A DNA stretch of 64,000 nucleotides, taken from the NCBI GenBank assembly GCA_963724405.1, contig CAVRUQ010000003.1:1612001-1676000 (forward strand). Direction: 5' to 3'. Positions 17,659-25,243 of the stretch are shown in pieces. Position 1 is the first letter of the stretch; each line of letters opens with the position of its first letter. A program made the translations under genes and the position numbers. The notes under the pieces are model-generated. The model was given only the letters and a program-made list of their open reading frames with translations. It made no database searches and was not told the origin of the DNA. Origin of the DNA: CAVQBJ01 sp963724405. GTDB taxonomy: Bacteria; Actinomycetota; Thermoleophilia; Solirubrobacterales; Solirubrobacteraceae.

Positions 17659-18102
17659 CTGGTTCCGTTTCCGTCGTGGGGCCAGTTCCGCGTTCGCAGC
17701 GGTGCTGCCGGGTGGCATTGCCGAGGGACGCAGGCGCGCAGCCCTCGCAAGGCTAGCGTCCAAGCGTAGCTTGAAATCCTAACGCTCCGGTTGCTGCCGT
17801 CAACCCGGGCGACCGGCGACCGGTCCATTCCCATCGCACCGCGTCCACAGCGGCACGTCGCGTCACGTCTGGTGTCGACCGGCGAGCCTCGGGCGTCATG
17901 TTCGCATATAGGCAGAACACCAAACCATGGGTCAAGGTTTCTCGCACCGTCGCGGACGGCGGCGCCTCCAAACAGCGGGCGAATCTCGTGCGCGGCTCGG
18001 CCGCACCGGCCGGCGTCGTCGTGCGCCATCGCACCGTCTCCGACCGGACCGGCCGATGCGGGACACGGCGCGCCCGGAAGTGCGCGATGATGTCGCCCGA
18101 CG
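17659..18102. other. 444-base intergenic region between sigA and the basic protein gene
   Basis: Divergent promoter region. Apart from the proposed sigA promoter I see no convincing gene or RNA family. Base composition is less GC-biased around 17760-17960 than in the flanking genes, as expected of a regulatory region. Confidence 0.5.
17905..17935 (-). promoter_or_regulatory. Proposed sigma-70-type promoter of sigA
   Basis: On the minus strand TTGACC (complement of 17930-17935) and CTATAT/TATATG (complement of 17905-17911) are separated by 18-19 bases, matching -35 and -10 hexamers of housekeeping promoters. The start would be near 17897, about 240 bases before the sigA ATG. Such A/T-rich hexamers are rare in this GC-rich sequence. 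Confidence 0.4.
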
Positions 18103-18630
18103 ATGAGCGATTCCAACGGGCACGACGGCCACGGCGACGGCGCGGGCTCCGGGGAGGTGCTTCGCAACCTCCCGCGGACGCGCCCCCAGCGTCCGAGCTC
18201 GCGACGCGTTCACGACGCCGGCGAGGCCGCCCCGACGGAGCCGCACGCGCCCGCGCCCCCTCGGGCCGCGAAGCCCGCGGCGGCCGAGCCGCGCACGGCC
18301 AAGCCCAAGTCACGCGCCAAGGCGTCGCGGACGGGCGACGCCGCGCGTCCCAATTCGGCGCGACGCACAGCGGGCGCGCGCGGCGCGACCGCCAAGGCCG
18401 CGGGGCCGAGCGCCGCCGCGAAGCGGACGCCGGCTGGCCGCCGCCGCGCCCCGGCCGCGTCGCGGGCGCCACAGGGCTTCGAGGCCGAGCGGCCCGCCGC
18501 GGTCGATCCGCCGAGCGCCGCCGACGTGCTCGACTCGGCGCTCGGCACGGCGGGCGACCTCGTGCAGGCCGGCCTCGGGCTCGGCGGCCGCGCCGTGCGC
18601 GGCGCGCTGTCGCGGCTGCTGGGCGGCTGA
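18103..18630 (+). CDS. Small basic Ala/Pro/Lys/Arg-rich protein
   Basis: 175 residues. The middle (about 40-130) is low complexity with many Lys-Ala, Arg-Ala and Pro, resembling histone-H1-like or nucleoid-binding tails. The ends look ordered: EVLRNLPRTRPQRPSSRR near the start, and a C-terminal amphipathic segment (SAADVLDSALGTAGDLVQAG then Gly-rich to LSRLLGG). I do not recognise a family. The coding reading is supported by the structured ends and codon bias. Function could be DNA or membrane association; this is only a guess from composition. Divergent from sigA. Confidence 0.65.
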   Translation: MSDSNGHDGHGDGAGSGEVLRNLPRTRPQRPSSRRVHDAGEAAPTEPHAPAPPRAAKPAAAEPRTAKPKSRAKASRTGDAARPNSARRTAGARGATAKAAGPSAAAKRTPAGRRRAPAASRAPQGFEAERPAAVDPPSAADVLDSALGTAGDLVQAGLGLGGRAVRGALSRLLGG

Positions 18631-18736
18631 GCCGGTCCGACCCCGGTCGACGGGCGCGGTCACGGACGGGGGCAGCGCGCGGTCGACATAACTCCGCACG
18701 GGGAGCGCGTCCCACGACGGCGGCGATCTATATACT

Positions 18737-18897
18737 CGCGGCCGAACGCCGAGCCTCCGAGCTGTACGCAGCCGGAGGACGGGGGAACCAAATGCGGTGC
18801 TCACGAGCACCGCTGGGGCGAATCGGCCACCGTCGGCCGTAGCGCTGCTTGTTCTGCGCGAGCCCGTCAGCTCACCCCGTAGGCACTGGAACGAGGT
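18737..18897 (+). ncRNA. Cyclic di-AMP riboswitch (ydaO-yuaA leader)
   Basis: The stretch between the basic protein gene and the RlpA-like gene carries the conserved blocks of this riboswitch in order: GCCGAACGCCGAGCC (about 18741), GGAGGACGGGGGAACCAA (18773-18790), the GCTGGGGCGAATCGG block (about 18812), and near the 3' end GAGCCCGTCAGCTCACCCCG followed by TAGGCACTGGAACGAGG. It ends six bases before the ATG at 18903. In actinobacteria the class commonly precedes genes for wall-remodelling proteins and turns them off when cyclic di-AMP binds. A -10-like TATACT lies at 18731-18736. Confidence 0.9.
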
Positions 18898-18902
18898 TCG
18901 AG

Positions 18903-19765
18903 ATGACGAGTCGTACGCTTGCCAACCGCATATGGGGCTGCGCGGTCGCCCTGCCGGCGCTTGTCGCCCTGTCCGTCGCCGCGCCGGCCACCGCGGCCAC
19001 CGCGGGCGGCGTTTCCTCCACCACCGGCGGAACGACCCCGGCGCCGACGGTCCCCCTGCCGACGCCGACGCTCGCTCCGGCGGTGCTCGTGGTCGGAGGC
19101 TCGATCACCGTGCGCACCCGCCCGGCCACGTTCCTCGGGGACGTGCTCAACTTCCGCGGCACCACCCGGCCCTCGGACCCGGGCGCCAGCGTCCTCATCC
19201 AGACGCTCCCCCCGGGACATCGTCCTGGTCCACGCTCGCGACGGCGACCGTCGACCGCCACGGCGCATTCGTCGCCCGCTGGCGCACGAACGTGACCGGG
19301 CACATCGCCGTGCGCGCGATCATCGCCGACGCCGCGAGCTCTTCGCAGGGCCATCCGGCCGGAGCGCCCGAGACCTCGCAGACCGGCGAGCTCGCCGTGT
19401 ACGCGCCGGCGGTGGCCACGTACTTCGGTCCCGGGTTCTACGGCAGTCAGACCGCGTGCGGCGAGACGATGACGCCCGAGCTCATCGGAGTCGCCAACCG
19501 CACGCTGCCCTGCGGGACGCAGGTCGAGGTCAACTACAACGGCCGGTCGCTCGTCGTGCCGGTCGTGGACCGCGGCCCGTACGCGAACGGGGCCGACTGG
19601 GATCTCACCGCCGCCACCGCCACCGTCCTCGGGATGACCGAGACCGAGACCGTCGGCACGATCGTCGGCACGGCCGGGCCGACGCCGGCCGCGCCGGCGC
19701 CGGCGGCCACCTCACCGCTCGACGCCGCCTACCAGCAGACGACCGGCGGCGTCGTCGGCAACTGA
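18903..19765 (+). pseudogene. RlpA-like secreted protein (double-psi beta-barrel), frameshifted
   Basis: The first part reads from ATG 18903: signal peptide (hydrophobic LPALVALSVAAPATA), a Pro/Thr segment, and an Ig-like domain (VGGSITVRTRPATFLGDVLN) up to VLIQTLPPG. It then leaves frame at a run of six C (19208-19213); with seven, the protein would continue TSSWSTLATATVDRHGAFVA, and end in an RlpA/3D-type barrel: YFGPGFYG, ANRTLPCGTQVEV, VPVVDRGPYANGADWDLT. A restored protein is about 287 residues. RlpA-like proteins act on peptidoglycan. The riboswitch directly upstream fits a wall-related role controlled by cyclic di-AMP. Single-base loss could be natural or a homopolymer assembly error. 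Confidence 0.85.
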
Positions 19766-19784
19766 CGTTCGCGACAATCCGCGC

Positions 19785-20978
19785 GTGCCCGACACGCTCA
19801 TATCGATCGCGCAGGCCCGCGCGATCATCGACGCCGAGGTCGTCCCGGTCGGCGACGAGCTCGTCCCCGTGGCGGACGCGTACGGGCGCGGGCTGGCCGA
19901 GGACGTCGACGCGACGGCCGACGTGCCCCCCTTCGTCAGCAGCGCCATGGACGGGTTCGCCGTCGTCGACGGGCCCGCGCAGCGAGAGCTGCGCGTCGTC
20001 GGCGAGTCGCGCGCCGGCGCGCCGTTCGCCGCCGCGATCGCCCCGGGGGAGGCGGTGCGGATCTCGACGGGCGCCGTACTGCCCGACGGGGCCACCGCCG
20101 TCGTCCCGGTCGAGCGCGTCCGCGAGCCCGAGCCCGACCGGGTCGTGCCGCTGCGGGACGCGTCGCCCGGCCTGAACGTGCGCGGCGCCGGGGAGGACAT
20201 GCGCGCGGGCGAGCGCGCGCTCGCCCGCGGCCGCCGGCTCGGACCGGCCGAGCTCGGCGTGGCCGTGGCCGCCGGGCGCGCCGACCTGCGCTGCGCCCGC
20301 CGCCCGCGCGTGGCGATCGTCGCCACCGGAGACGAGCTGCGCCCGCCGGGCGCGCCGCTGGGGCCAGGCGAGATCCACAACACGAACGCCGTCACGCTCG
20401 CCGCGCTCGCGCGCCGGGCCGGCGCCGAGCCGACCTTCTCGTCCGGGTCCGCCGACGAGCGCGCTCAGACCGAGGCCGTGCTCTCGCGCGGCCTCCGCGA
20501 CGCCGACGTGCTCGTCGTTTCCGGCGGCGTGTCCGTCGGCCCGCACGACCACGTCAAGGACGCCCTGCGGGCGCTCGGCGTCCAGGAGCGCTTCTGGCGC
20601 GTCGCGCTGCGACCGGGCAAGCCGACGTGGTTCGGCGTGCGCGACCGCACGCTCGTGTTCGGGCTGCCGGGAAACCCGGTCTCGGCGATGGTCACGTTCC
20701 TGCTGTTCGTCGCGCCGGCGCTGGCGCGGATGCAGGGCATCGCGCCCGAGACGGGTCATCGGGCGGCCACGCTGGCGCAGGCCTATGCCGGACAGGAGGA
20801 TCGCGACGAGGCGGTACGCGTCTCGCTCACCGAAACCGACGACGGACTGCGCGTCGTGCCCACCGGACCGCAGGGATCACATCAGCTGCGCTCGATGCTC
20901 GGCGCGGACGCGCTGATGATCGTCCCGGCCGGGCAGGCAACACCCGCCGGATCGCGAGTCGTCGTCGAGCCGATCTGA
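19785..20978 (+). CDS. moeA: Molybdopterin molybdotransferase MoeA
   Basis: 397 residues, full length. It inserts molybdate into adenylylated molybdopterin, the last step of molybdenum cofactor synthesis. Visible: domain I VPPFVSSAMDGFAV, ISTGAVLPDGATAVVPVE, the MPT-binding MoaB-like domain with RVAIVATGDEL and VLVVSGGVSVGPHDHV, GLPGNPVSAMVTF, and the C-terminal beta domain with PQGSHQLRSMLGADAL. GTG start at 19785, 19 bases after the RlpA-like stop. No other moa/moe genes are near. Confidence 0.95.
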   Translation: MPDTLISIAQARAIIDAEVVPVGDELVPVADAYGRGLAEDVDATADVPPFVSSAMDGFAVVDGPAQRELRVVGESRAGAPFAAAIAPGEAVRISTGAVLPDGATAVVPVERVREPEPDRVVPLRDASPGLNVRGAGEDMRAGERALARGRRLGPAELGVAVAAGRADLRCARRPRVAIVATGDELRPPGAPLGPGEIHNTNAVTLAALARRAGAEPTFSSGSADERAQTEAVLSRGLRDADVLVVSGGVSVGPHDHVKDALRALGVQERFWRVALRPGKPTWFGVRDRTLVFGLPGNPVSAMVTFLLFVAPALARMQGIAPETGHRAATLAQAYAGQEDRDEAVRVSLTETDDGLRVVPTGPQGSHQLRSMLGADALMIVPAGQATPAGSRVVVEPI

Positions 20979-21046
20979 GCCCGCCGGGCGCGACGGACCG
21001 GCGTGCGGCCGCCCACCGGCGGGAGAGCGTCTAGCCTTGTGCGGGC

Positions 21047-21790
21047 ATGCTCGCGATCATCGCTGCTCTGGCGCTCGCCGCGCTCGCGCTGCTCGTTCGC
21101 ACGGTTCGCGGACTCGGCCGGAGCCCCGCCGTCGCCGACGTCGACATCTGCGACCCCCAGGACTCGACGACCACCGACGCCACGGGCGCGGTGCGCTCGG
21201 TGCAGGCGGCCGATCTGGAGCTCCCCGAGGACGCCGTCGCGGCGATCTGGACGCCGGCCCACCTCGAGCGCCTGGCGCGGACCTACTGGCGCTTCCTGAG
21301 CCGGGCCACGCTCGGACTCATCCGGGTCATCTACACCGACGACGAACGCTACATCGTGCTCCTGCACCCTCGTCTGCGCCTGCTCACGTTCGCATCGCCG
21401 GAATACGAGATGGACGACCGCCGCGGCGTCGTGCGCTGGCGCATCGCCCGGGGGCTACTCGTGGCCCGCCGCGGCCGGGGCGGAGACGGCTACCTGCAGA
21501 TCGACGTGCAGCGGAAGTCGATCGGCGACGGACGCGCGTGCCTGCACGTCGAGGTCGAGGTCGCGAACTTCTACCCGGCGATCGCCGCCGGCTTCGGGCG
21601 CTGGGTCTACCAGCAGACGCAGTCGCGCATCCACGTGCTCGTGACGCACGCGTTCCTCCGCTCGCTCGCGCGCCTCGATCTCGAGGAGTCGCGCGTCGGC
21701 CGCTACTCCCCGTCCGTCGGCGAGGTGCCCAACCCTCCGGCGCCCGGTGAGGCGTCGGCGCCCGGGCGCGAGACGGCGGCGCGCCGCTGA
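21047..21790 (+). CDS. Membrane-anchored protein of unknown function
   Basis: 247 residues. An N-terminal hydrophobic helix (MLAIIAALALAALALLV) probably anchors it; the rest is likely cytoplasmic or external and soluble, with ordered stretches such as LARTYWRFLSRATLGLIRVI, DERYIVLLHPRLRLLTF and YEMDDRRGVVRWRIARGLLV, and WVYQQTQSRIHVLVTHAFL. The C-terminal 30 residues are Pro/Ala-rich. I do not recognise a named family, though the compact mixed alpha/beta look and clean codon use leave little doubt it is a gene. It follows moeA by 68 bases but a functional link is not evident. Confidence 0.75.
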   Translation: MLAIIAALALAALALLVRTVRGLGRSPAVADVDICDPQDSTTTDATGAVRSVQAADLELPEDAVAAIWTPAHLERLARTYWRFLSRATLGLIRVIYTDDERYIVLLHPRLRLLTFASPEYEMDDRRGVVRWRIARGLLVARRGRGGDGYLQIDVQRKSIGDGRACLHVEVEVANFYPAIAAGFGRWVYQQTQSRIHVLVTHAFLRSLARLDLEESRVGRYSPSVGEVPNPPAPGEASAPGRETAARR

Positions 21791-22036
21791 GGCCGCGGCC
21801 GCGGGGGCCGCCGCGAAGTTCGCCCCGTCGAAGTGTCACAAGCGCGAAACTGCAGTTAAGTAGAGCTATTCGACCCAACTGCAGCTTCGTTGCTCGGACG
21901 GCGCTGTCGCCCGGGCACGGAGAGGGTCGCGCCCTGTGTCCGGCGCCGGCGCGACCCGGGACCGCCCCGTGCAAGCGGCGATCCCGGGCCTCCGTTCGCC
22001 GCCGCGCTCAGCGACGGCTACCGGCAGCCGGCTGCG
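21791..22036. other. Intergenic region with paired AACTGCAG sites
   Basis: Between the 3' ends of convergent genes. An A/T-richer island at 21828-21895 holds the palindrome AACTGCAGTT (21848-21857) and a second AACTGCAG at 21877-21884, 29 bases on. No gene is seen. The rest is GC-rich with short inverted repeats. Confidence 0.4.
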
Positions 22037-23353
22037 CTACAGGCCGAACGACCACCAACCGCGGGACCACCAACCGCGGTGGTGTCCGCGCGTGTAGGTG
22101 AACGCATCCGCCCTGGACTTGGCGCTCGTTCCGTCGGGCGTCTTGACCGTCACGTCGACCGTCTTGGTCGAACCGTGCTGGGGCGGCGCCAGGGCGACGA
22201 TCACCGAGTCGGAGAGGACGGCGAACTGCGCCGAGCTCGTGCCGAAGTCGACCTGCGTCGCTCCACTGAACCCGGAGCCGGCGATGAACACGAGTCGACC
22301 CGCGTGACCGCGATCCGGGAAGACCTGCGTCACCGTCGGAGCGGCGCCCGTGGACGTCGTCGTCGTGGTGGTGGTCGTGACCGGCGTCGTGGTGGTTGTC
22401 GTGGTCGGCTTGGTCGTCGTCGTCGTGGTGACCGGCGTCGTCGTGGTTGTCGTGGTCGGCTTCGTCGTCGTCGTCGTGGTGACCGGCGTCGTCGTGGTTG
22501 TCGTGGTCGGCTTCGTCGTCGTCGTCGTGGTGACCGGCGTCGTCGTGGTTGTCGTGGTCGGCTTCGTCGTCGTCGTCGTGGTGACCGGCGTCGTCGTGGT
22601 TGTCGTGGTCGGCTTCGTCGTCGTCGTCGTGCTCGTGGTCGTGGTGCTCACGATCGGCACCGAGCCGAGCACGACGGCCGGGGTCGGCGCGTTGCACACG
22701 ACGCCCACGGGACCGACGACCGCGTTTCCGCTCGCGTCAAAGCCGGTCGCGTTGGAGATGATCCCCTGGCCCGTCGCGGTGCGACCGCTGAAGCCCGGTG
22801 TCGTGTCCACCGTCAGCACCACGTTGCCGCCCGCGGCGCCCGTCACCGTCAACCCCGACAGCGTGAACGGACCGGTGTTCGGCACGATGAGCGTCAGCGG
22901 CTGAGCCGCGACGACGTTGGCCGGCCCGAACGGCAGCCCGGCCGAGCCGAACGGCGCTACCGTCGCGGCGTTGATCGAGCTCGGCGTCCCACCGGCGATG
23001 TCGAGCACGAAGTTCGTCACCGCGCCCTTGGCCGTCTTGGCGCCGAGCGAGGCGAACGACGTCGACCACGCGGCCGGCGTGGTCAGCGAGGTGGTGGTGT
23101 TCGTGAGCGACACCGACTCCCCGGGTGTCACCGAGGTCGGACCGTCGGCGCTGAGGCTCACCTGCACCGTCCCGGCGACGTTCAAGACGCCGGGCGCGAG
23201 CAGGCACGGGAGACTGAACTGCGCGCTGTAGGTCTTCGTGCTGCCCGCAGCAGCGGCCGGGCCCGCCGACGAGAACGCCAGCGCGGCGACGGCCGCGACG
23301 ACGCCCAACGGAGCCAGACCTGCGAATAGGCGTGATCGCCTTCGTTCGTTCAT
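22037..23353 (-). CDS. Secreted protein with Thr-Pro-Lys repeat linker and TIG/IPT domain
   Basis: 438 residues. Signal peptide (MNERRRSRLF, hydrophobic core to AGPAAAA), a beta-rich N-terminal domain (about 35-215), then a linker of five 17-residue repeats KPTTTTTTTPVTTTTTT (about 230-330), and a C-terminal IPT/TIG Ig-like domain (TVTQVFPDRGHAGRLVFIAG, VDVTVKTPDGTSA) ending in a Trp/Gly/His-rich tail. Thr/Pro linkers of this kind occur in wall-spanning or glycosylated surface proteins. ATG at 23353 has AGGAGG close upstream. It is likely exported; function unknown. The hairpin array at 23587-24086 separates it from glpX upstream. Confidence 0.8.
   Translation of the reverse strand: MNERRRSRLFAGLAPLGVVAAVAALAFSSAGPAAAAGSTKTYSAQFSLPCLLAPGVLNVAGTVQVSLSADGPTSVTPGESVSLTNTTTSLTTPAAWSTSFASLGAKTAKGAVTNFVLDIAGGTPSSINAATVAPFGSAGLPFGPANVVAAQPLTLIVPNTGPFTLSGLTVTGAAGGNVVLTVDTTPGFSGRTATGQGIISNATGFDASGNAVVGPVGVVCNAPTPAVVLGSVPIVSTTTTSTTTTTKPTTTTTTTPVTTTTTTKPTTTTTTTPVTTTTTTKPTTTTTTTPVTTTTTTKPTTTTTTTPVTTTTTTKPTTTTTTTPVTTTTTTTTSTGAAPTVTQVFPDRGHAGRLVFIAGSGFSGATQVDFGTSSAQFAVLSDSVIVALAPPQHGSTKTVDVTVKTPDGTSAKSRADAFTYTRGHHRGWWSRGWWSFGL
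22380..22634 (-). repeat. Five 51-base tandem repeats inside the Thr-rich linker
   Basis: The KP-containing unit recurs exactly every 51 bases (CGGCTT at 22406, 22457, 22508, 22559, 22610), giving 17 residues per unit. Near-identity at DNA level indicates recent expansion and likely length variation between strains. Confidence 0.9.
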
Positions 23354-23586
23354 CGACCCTCCTGCCAATTGACAACAGACCAGCCTCGGCGGCCCGGACC
23401 GCGTCGGGTCCGGCCACGCGTCCGCCGGCCAACCAGTGGCGCGGCAGCGACCGGACGAGCCGGCCGAACAAGCCGCGCTGACCTTCGCCTACCCAGGGCC
23501 CGCGCGCCTAAACGCGGCGCAAGAGAGATCCTCCCCGCAGCCTCAGCGGCGGGGGCCCGGGCCGGGTCACCGCGCTCCGGCACCCT
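23354..23586. other. Leader/promoter region of the TIG protein gene
   Basis: No gene seen. It must hold the promoter and leader for the leftward gene at 23353. The imperfect palindrome TGTCAATTGGCA lies at the ribosome binding site on the minus strand. No known riboswitch pattern recognised. Confidence 0.4.
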
Positions 23587-24086
23587 GAGACGATCCCGGC
23601 CCTGGCGGCCCTGGCGGGGGTGTGCGGGCCCGATTCGCGGCCACATGGCCGCCTCCGGCACCGTGACACGATCCCGGCCCTGGCGGCCCTGGCGGGGGTG
23701 TGCGGGCCCGATTCGCGGCCACATGGCCGCCTCCGGCACCCTGAGACCATGCCGGCCTGCGGCCGGCTGGGGCCCCACCTCCGGCGGCCACATGGCCGCC
23801 TCCGGCACCCTGAGACCATGCCGGCCTGCGGCCGGCTGGGGCCCCACCTCCGGCGGCCACATGGCCGCCTCCGGCACCCTGAGACCATGCCGGCCTGCGG
23901 CCGGCTGGGGCCCCACCTCCGGCGGCCACATGGCCGCCTCCGGCACCCTGAGACCATGCCGGCCTGCGGCCGGCTGGGGCCCCACCTCCGGCGGCCACAT
24001 GGCCGCCTCCGGCACCCTGAGACCATGCCGGCCTGCGGCCGGCTGGGGCCCCACCTCCGGCGGCCACATGGCCGCCTCCGGCACCC
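23587..24086 (-). repeat. Hairpin-rich tandem array: two 78-base and five 69-base units
   Basis: Units begin at 23587 and 23665 (78 bases) and at 23743, 23812, 23881, 23950 and 24019 (69 bases). All share the segment GGCCACATGGCCGCCTCCGG. The 69-base units are virtually identical to each other. Read leftward, each carries GGCGGCC-ATGT-GGCCGCC and, in the 69-base type, GCCGGCC-GCA-GGCCGGC plus the palindrome GGGGCCCC. The array starts right at the glpX stop codon. Because 69 and 78 are multiples of three, several frames stay open through it, but no frame resembles a protein and I treat it as non-coding: serial hairpins in the 3' region of glpX. Confidence 0.9.
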
Positions 24087-25085
24087 CTAAGGCTGGTAGG
24101 AGTCCGCGCGCAGCTCGCGCATCTTCGCGCGATCGTGCACGGCGGTGACGCGGCGCACCGTGCGGGTGCGCGAGCGCATGACGAGCGATTCGGTGCTCGC
24201 GCCGCCGGCGCTCGGGTAGCGCACGCCCTGCAGCACGTCGCCGTCGGTGATCCCGGTGGCGGAGAAGAACACGTCGTCCCCGGCCACGAGGTCGTCGCGG
24301 TCCAGCACGCGGTCAAGGTCATACCCGGCCGCCGCGGCCCCCGCGCGCTCGTCGTCGTCGCGGGGCCACAGGCGACCGAGGATCTGCCCACCGATGCACT
24401 TGATCGCCGCGGCGGAGATGACGCCCTCGGGCGTGCCGCCGATGCCCCACAGCAGGTCGACGGGCGAGCTCTCGGTCACCGCGAGCAGCGACGCCGAGAC
24501 GTCGCCGTGGGCGATGAGGCGCACACGCGCACCGGCCTGTCGCATCTCGCGGATCCCCTCCTCGTGGCGCGGCCGGTCCAGCGTCACGACCATCACGTCG
24601 CCGATCTCGACCCCGCGCCGCTCGGCAACGCGCCGGACCGTCTCCGAGAGCGGCACGTTCAGATCGAGGACGTCCGCGATCTCGCGCGAACCGGCCAGCT
24701 TCTCCATGTACACGCACGGCCCCGGGTCGAACATCGTGCCGCGTGGGGAGAGCGCGATCACCGACAGCGCGCTCGGCATCCCGTGCGCGGCCAGCGTCGT
24801 CCCCTCGAGCGGATCGACGGCGATGTCGACCTCCGGCGGGCTGCCGTCGCCGATGCGCTCGCCGTTGTAGAGCATCGGCGCCTCGTCCTTCTCGCCCTCG
24901 CCGATCACGACGATGCCGTCCATCGAGACGGAGTGCAGCATGTGGCGCATCCCGTCGACGGCGGCCTGGTCGGCGGACTCCTTCTCGCCGCGTCCGACCC
25001 ACGGAGCGGCGGCGATCGCCGCGGCCTCCGTGACGCGTACGAGCTCCAGCGCGAGGTTGCGATCGGGCGGCTGCTTGTCCGGCAT
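24087..25085 (-). CDS. glpX: Class II fructose-1,6-bisphosphatase
   Basis: 332 residues of the GlpX family. Fructose-1,6-bisphosphate is hydrolysed to fructose-6-phosphate in gluconeogenesis, and supplies the pentose phosphate genes that follow on the other strand. Motifs: GEKESADQAAVDGMR, VIGEGEKDEAPMLYNGE (metal-binding Glu/Asp), VDPLEGTTLAAHG, and LLWGIGGTPEGVISAAAIK. ATG at 25085; upstream in-frame sequence is low complexity and lies in the leader. Its stop codon abuts the hairpin array. Confidence 0.93.
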   Translation of the reverse strand: MPDKQPPDRNLALELVRVTEAAAIAAAPWVGRGEKESADQAAVDGMRHMLHSVSMDGIVVIGEGEKDEAPMLYNGERIGDGSPPEVDIAVDPLEGTTLAAHGMPSALSVIALSPRGTMFDPGPCVYMEKLAGSREIADVLDLNVPLSETVRRVAERRGVEIGDVMVVTLDRPRHEEGIREMRQAGARVRLIAHGDVSASLLAVTESSPVDLLWGIGGTPEGVISAAAIKCIGGQILGRLWPRDDDERAGAAAAGYDLDRVLDRDDLVAGDDVFFSATGITDGDVLQGVRYPSAGGASTESLVMRSRTRTVRRVTAVHDRAKMRELRADSYQP

Positions 25086-25243
25086 CGCGCGGCAGACTAT
25101 CCGAGTCCCTTCGGCATCGGCGCGGGCCCTGATACGTTGCCGCCCGTGAGCGCAGCCACGGCGAGATCCCTCCCCCACCCGGCCGGCTCATCGCCCGACT
25201 TGCTCGCCGCCCACGGTGTCGTGCCGCGGCCCGGGACCGGCAG

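Noticed and set aside
22350..22904. Val-rich open frame on the plus strand over the Thr-repeat region
   Set aside because: It is the complement of the ACN-rich Thr codons of the secreted protein; no start signal and no sensible product.
23587..24086. CRISPR array
   Set aside because: Units are contiguous and identical throughout; there are no unique spacers and no cas genes.
23350..24148. Long open frames on both strands through the 69/78-base array
   Set aside because: They exist only because unit lengths are multiples of three; the products are simple repeats without start signals or family resemblance.
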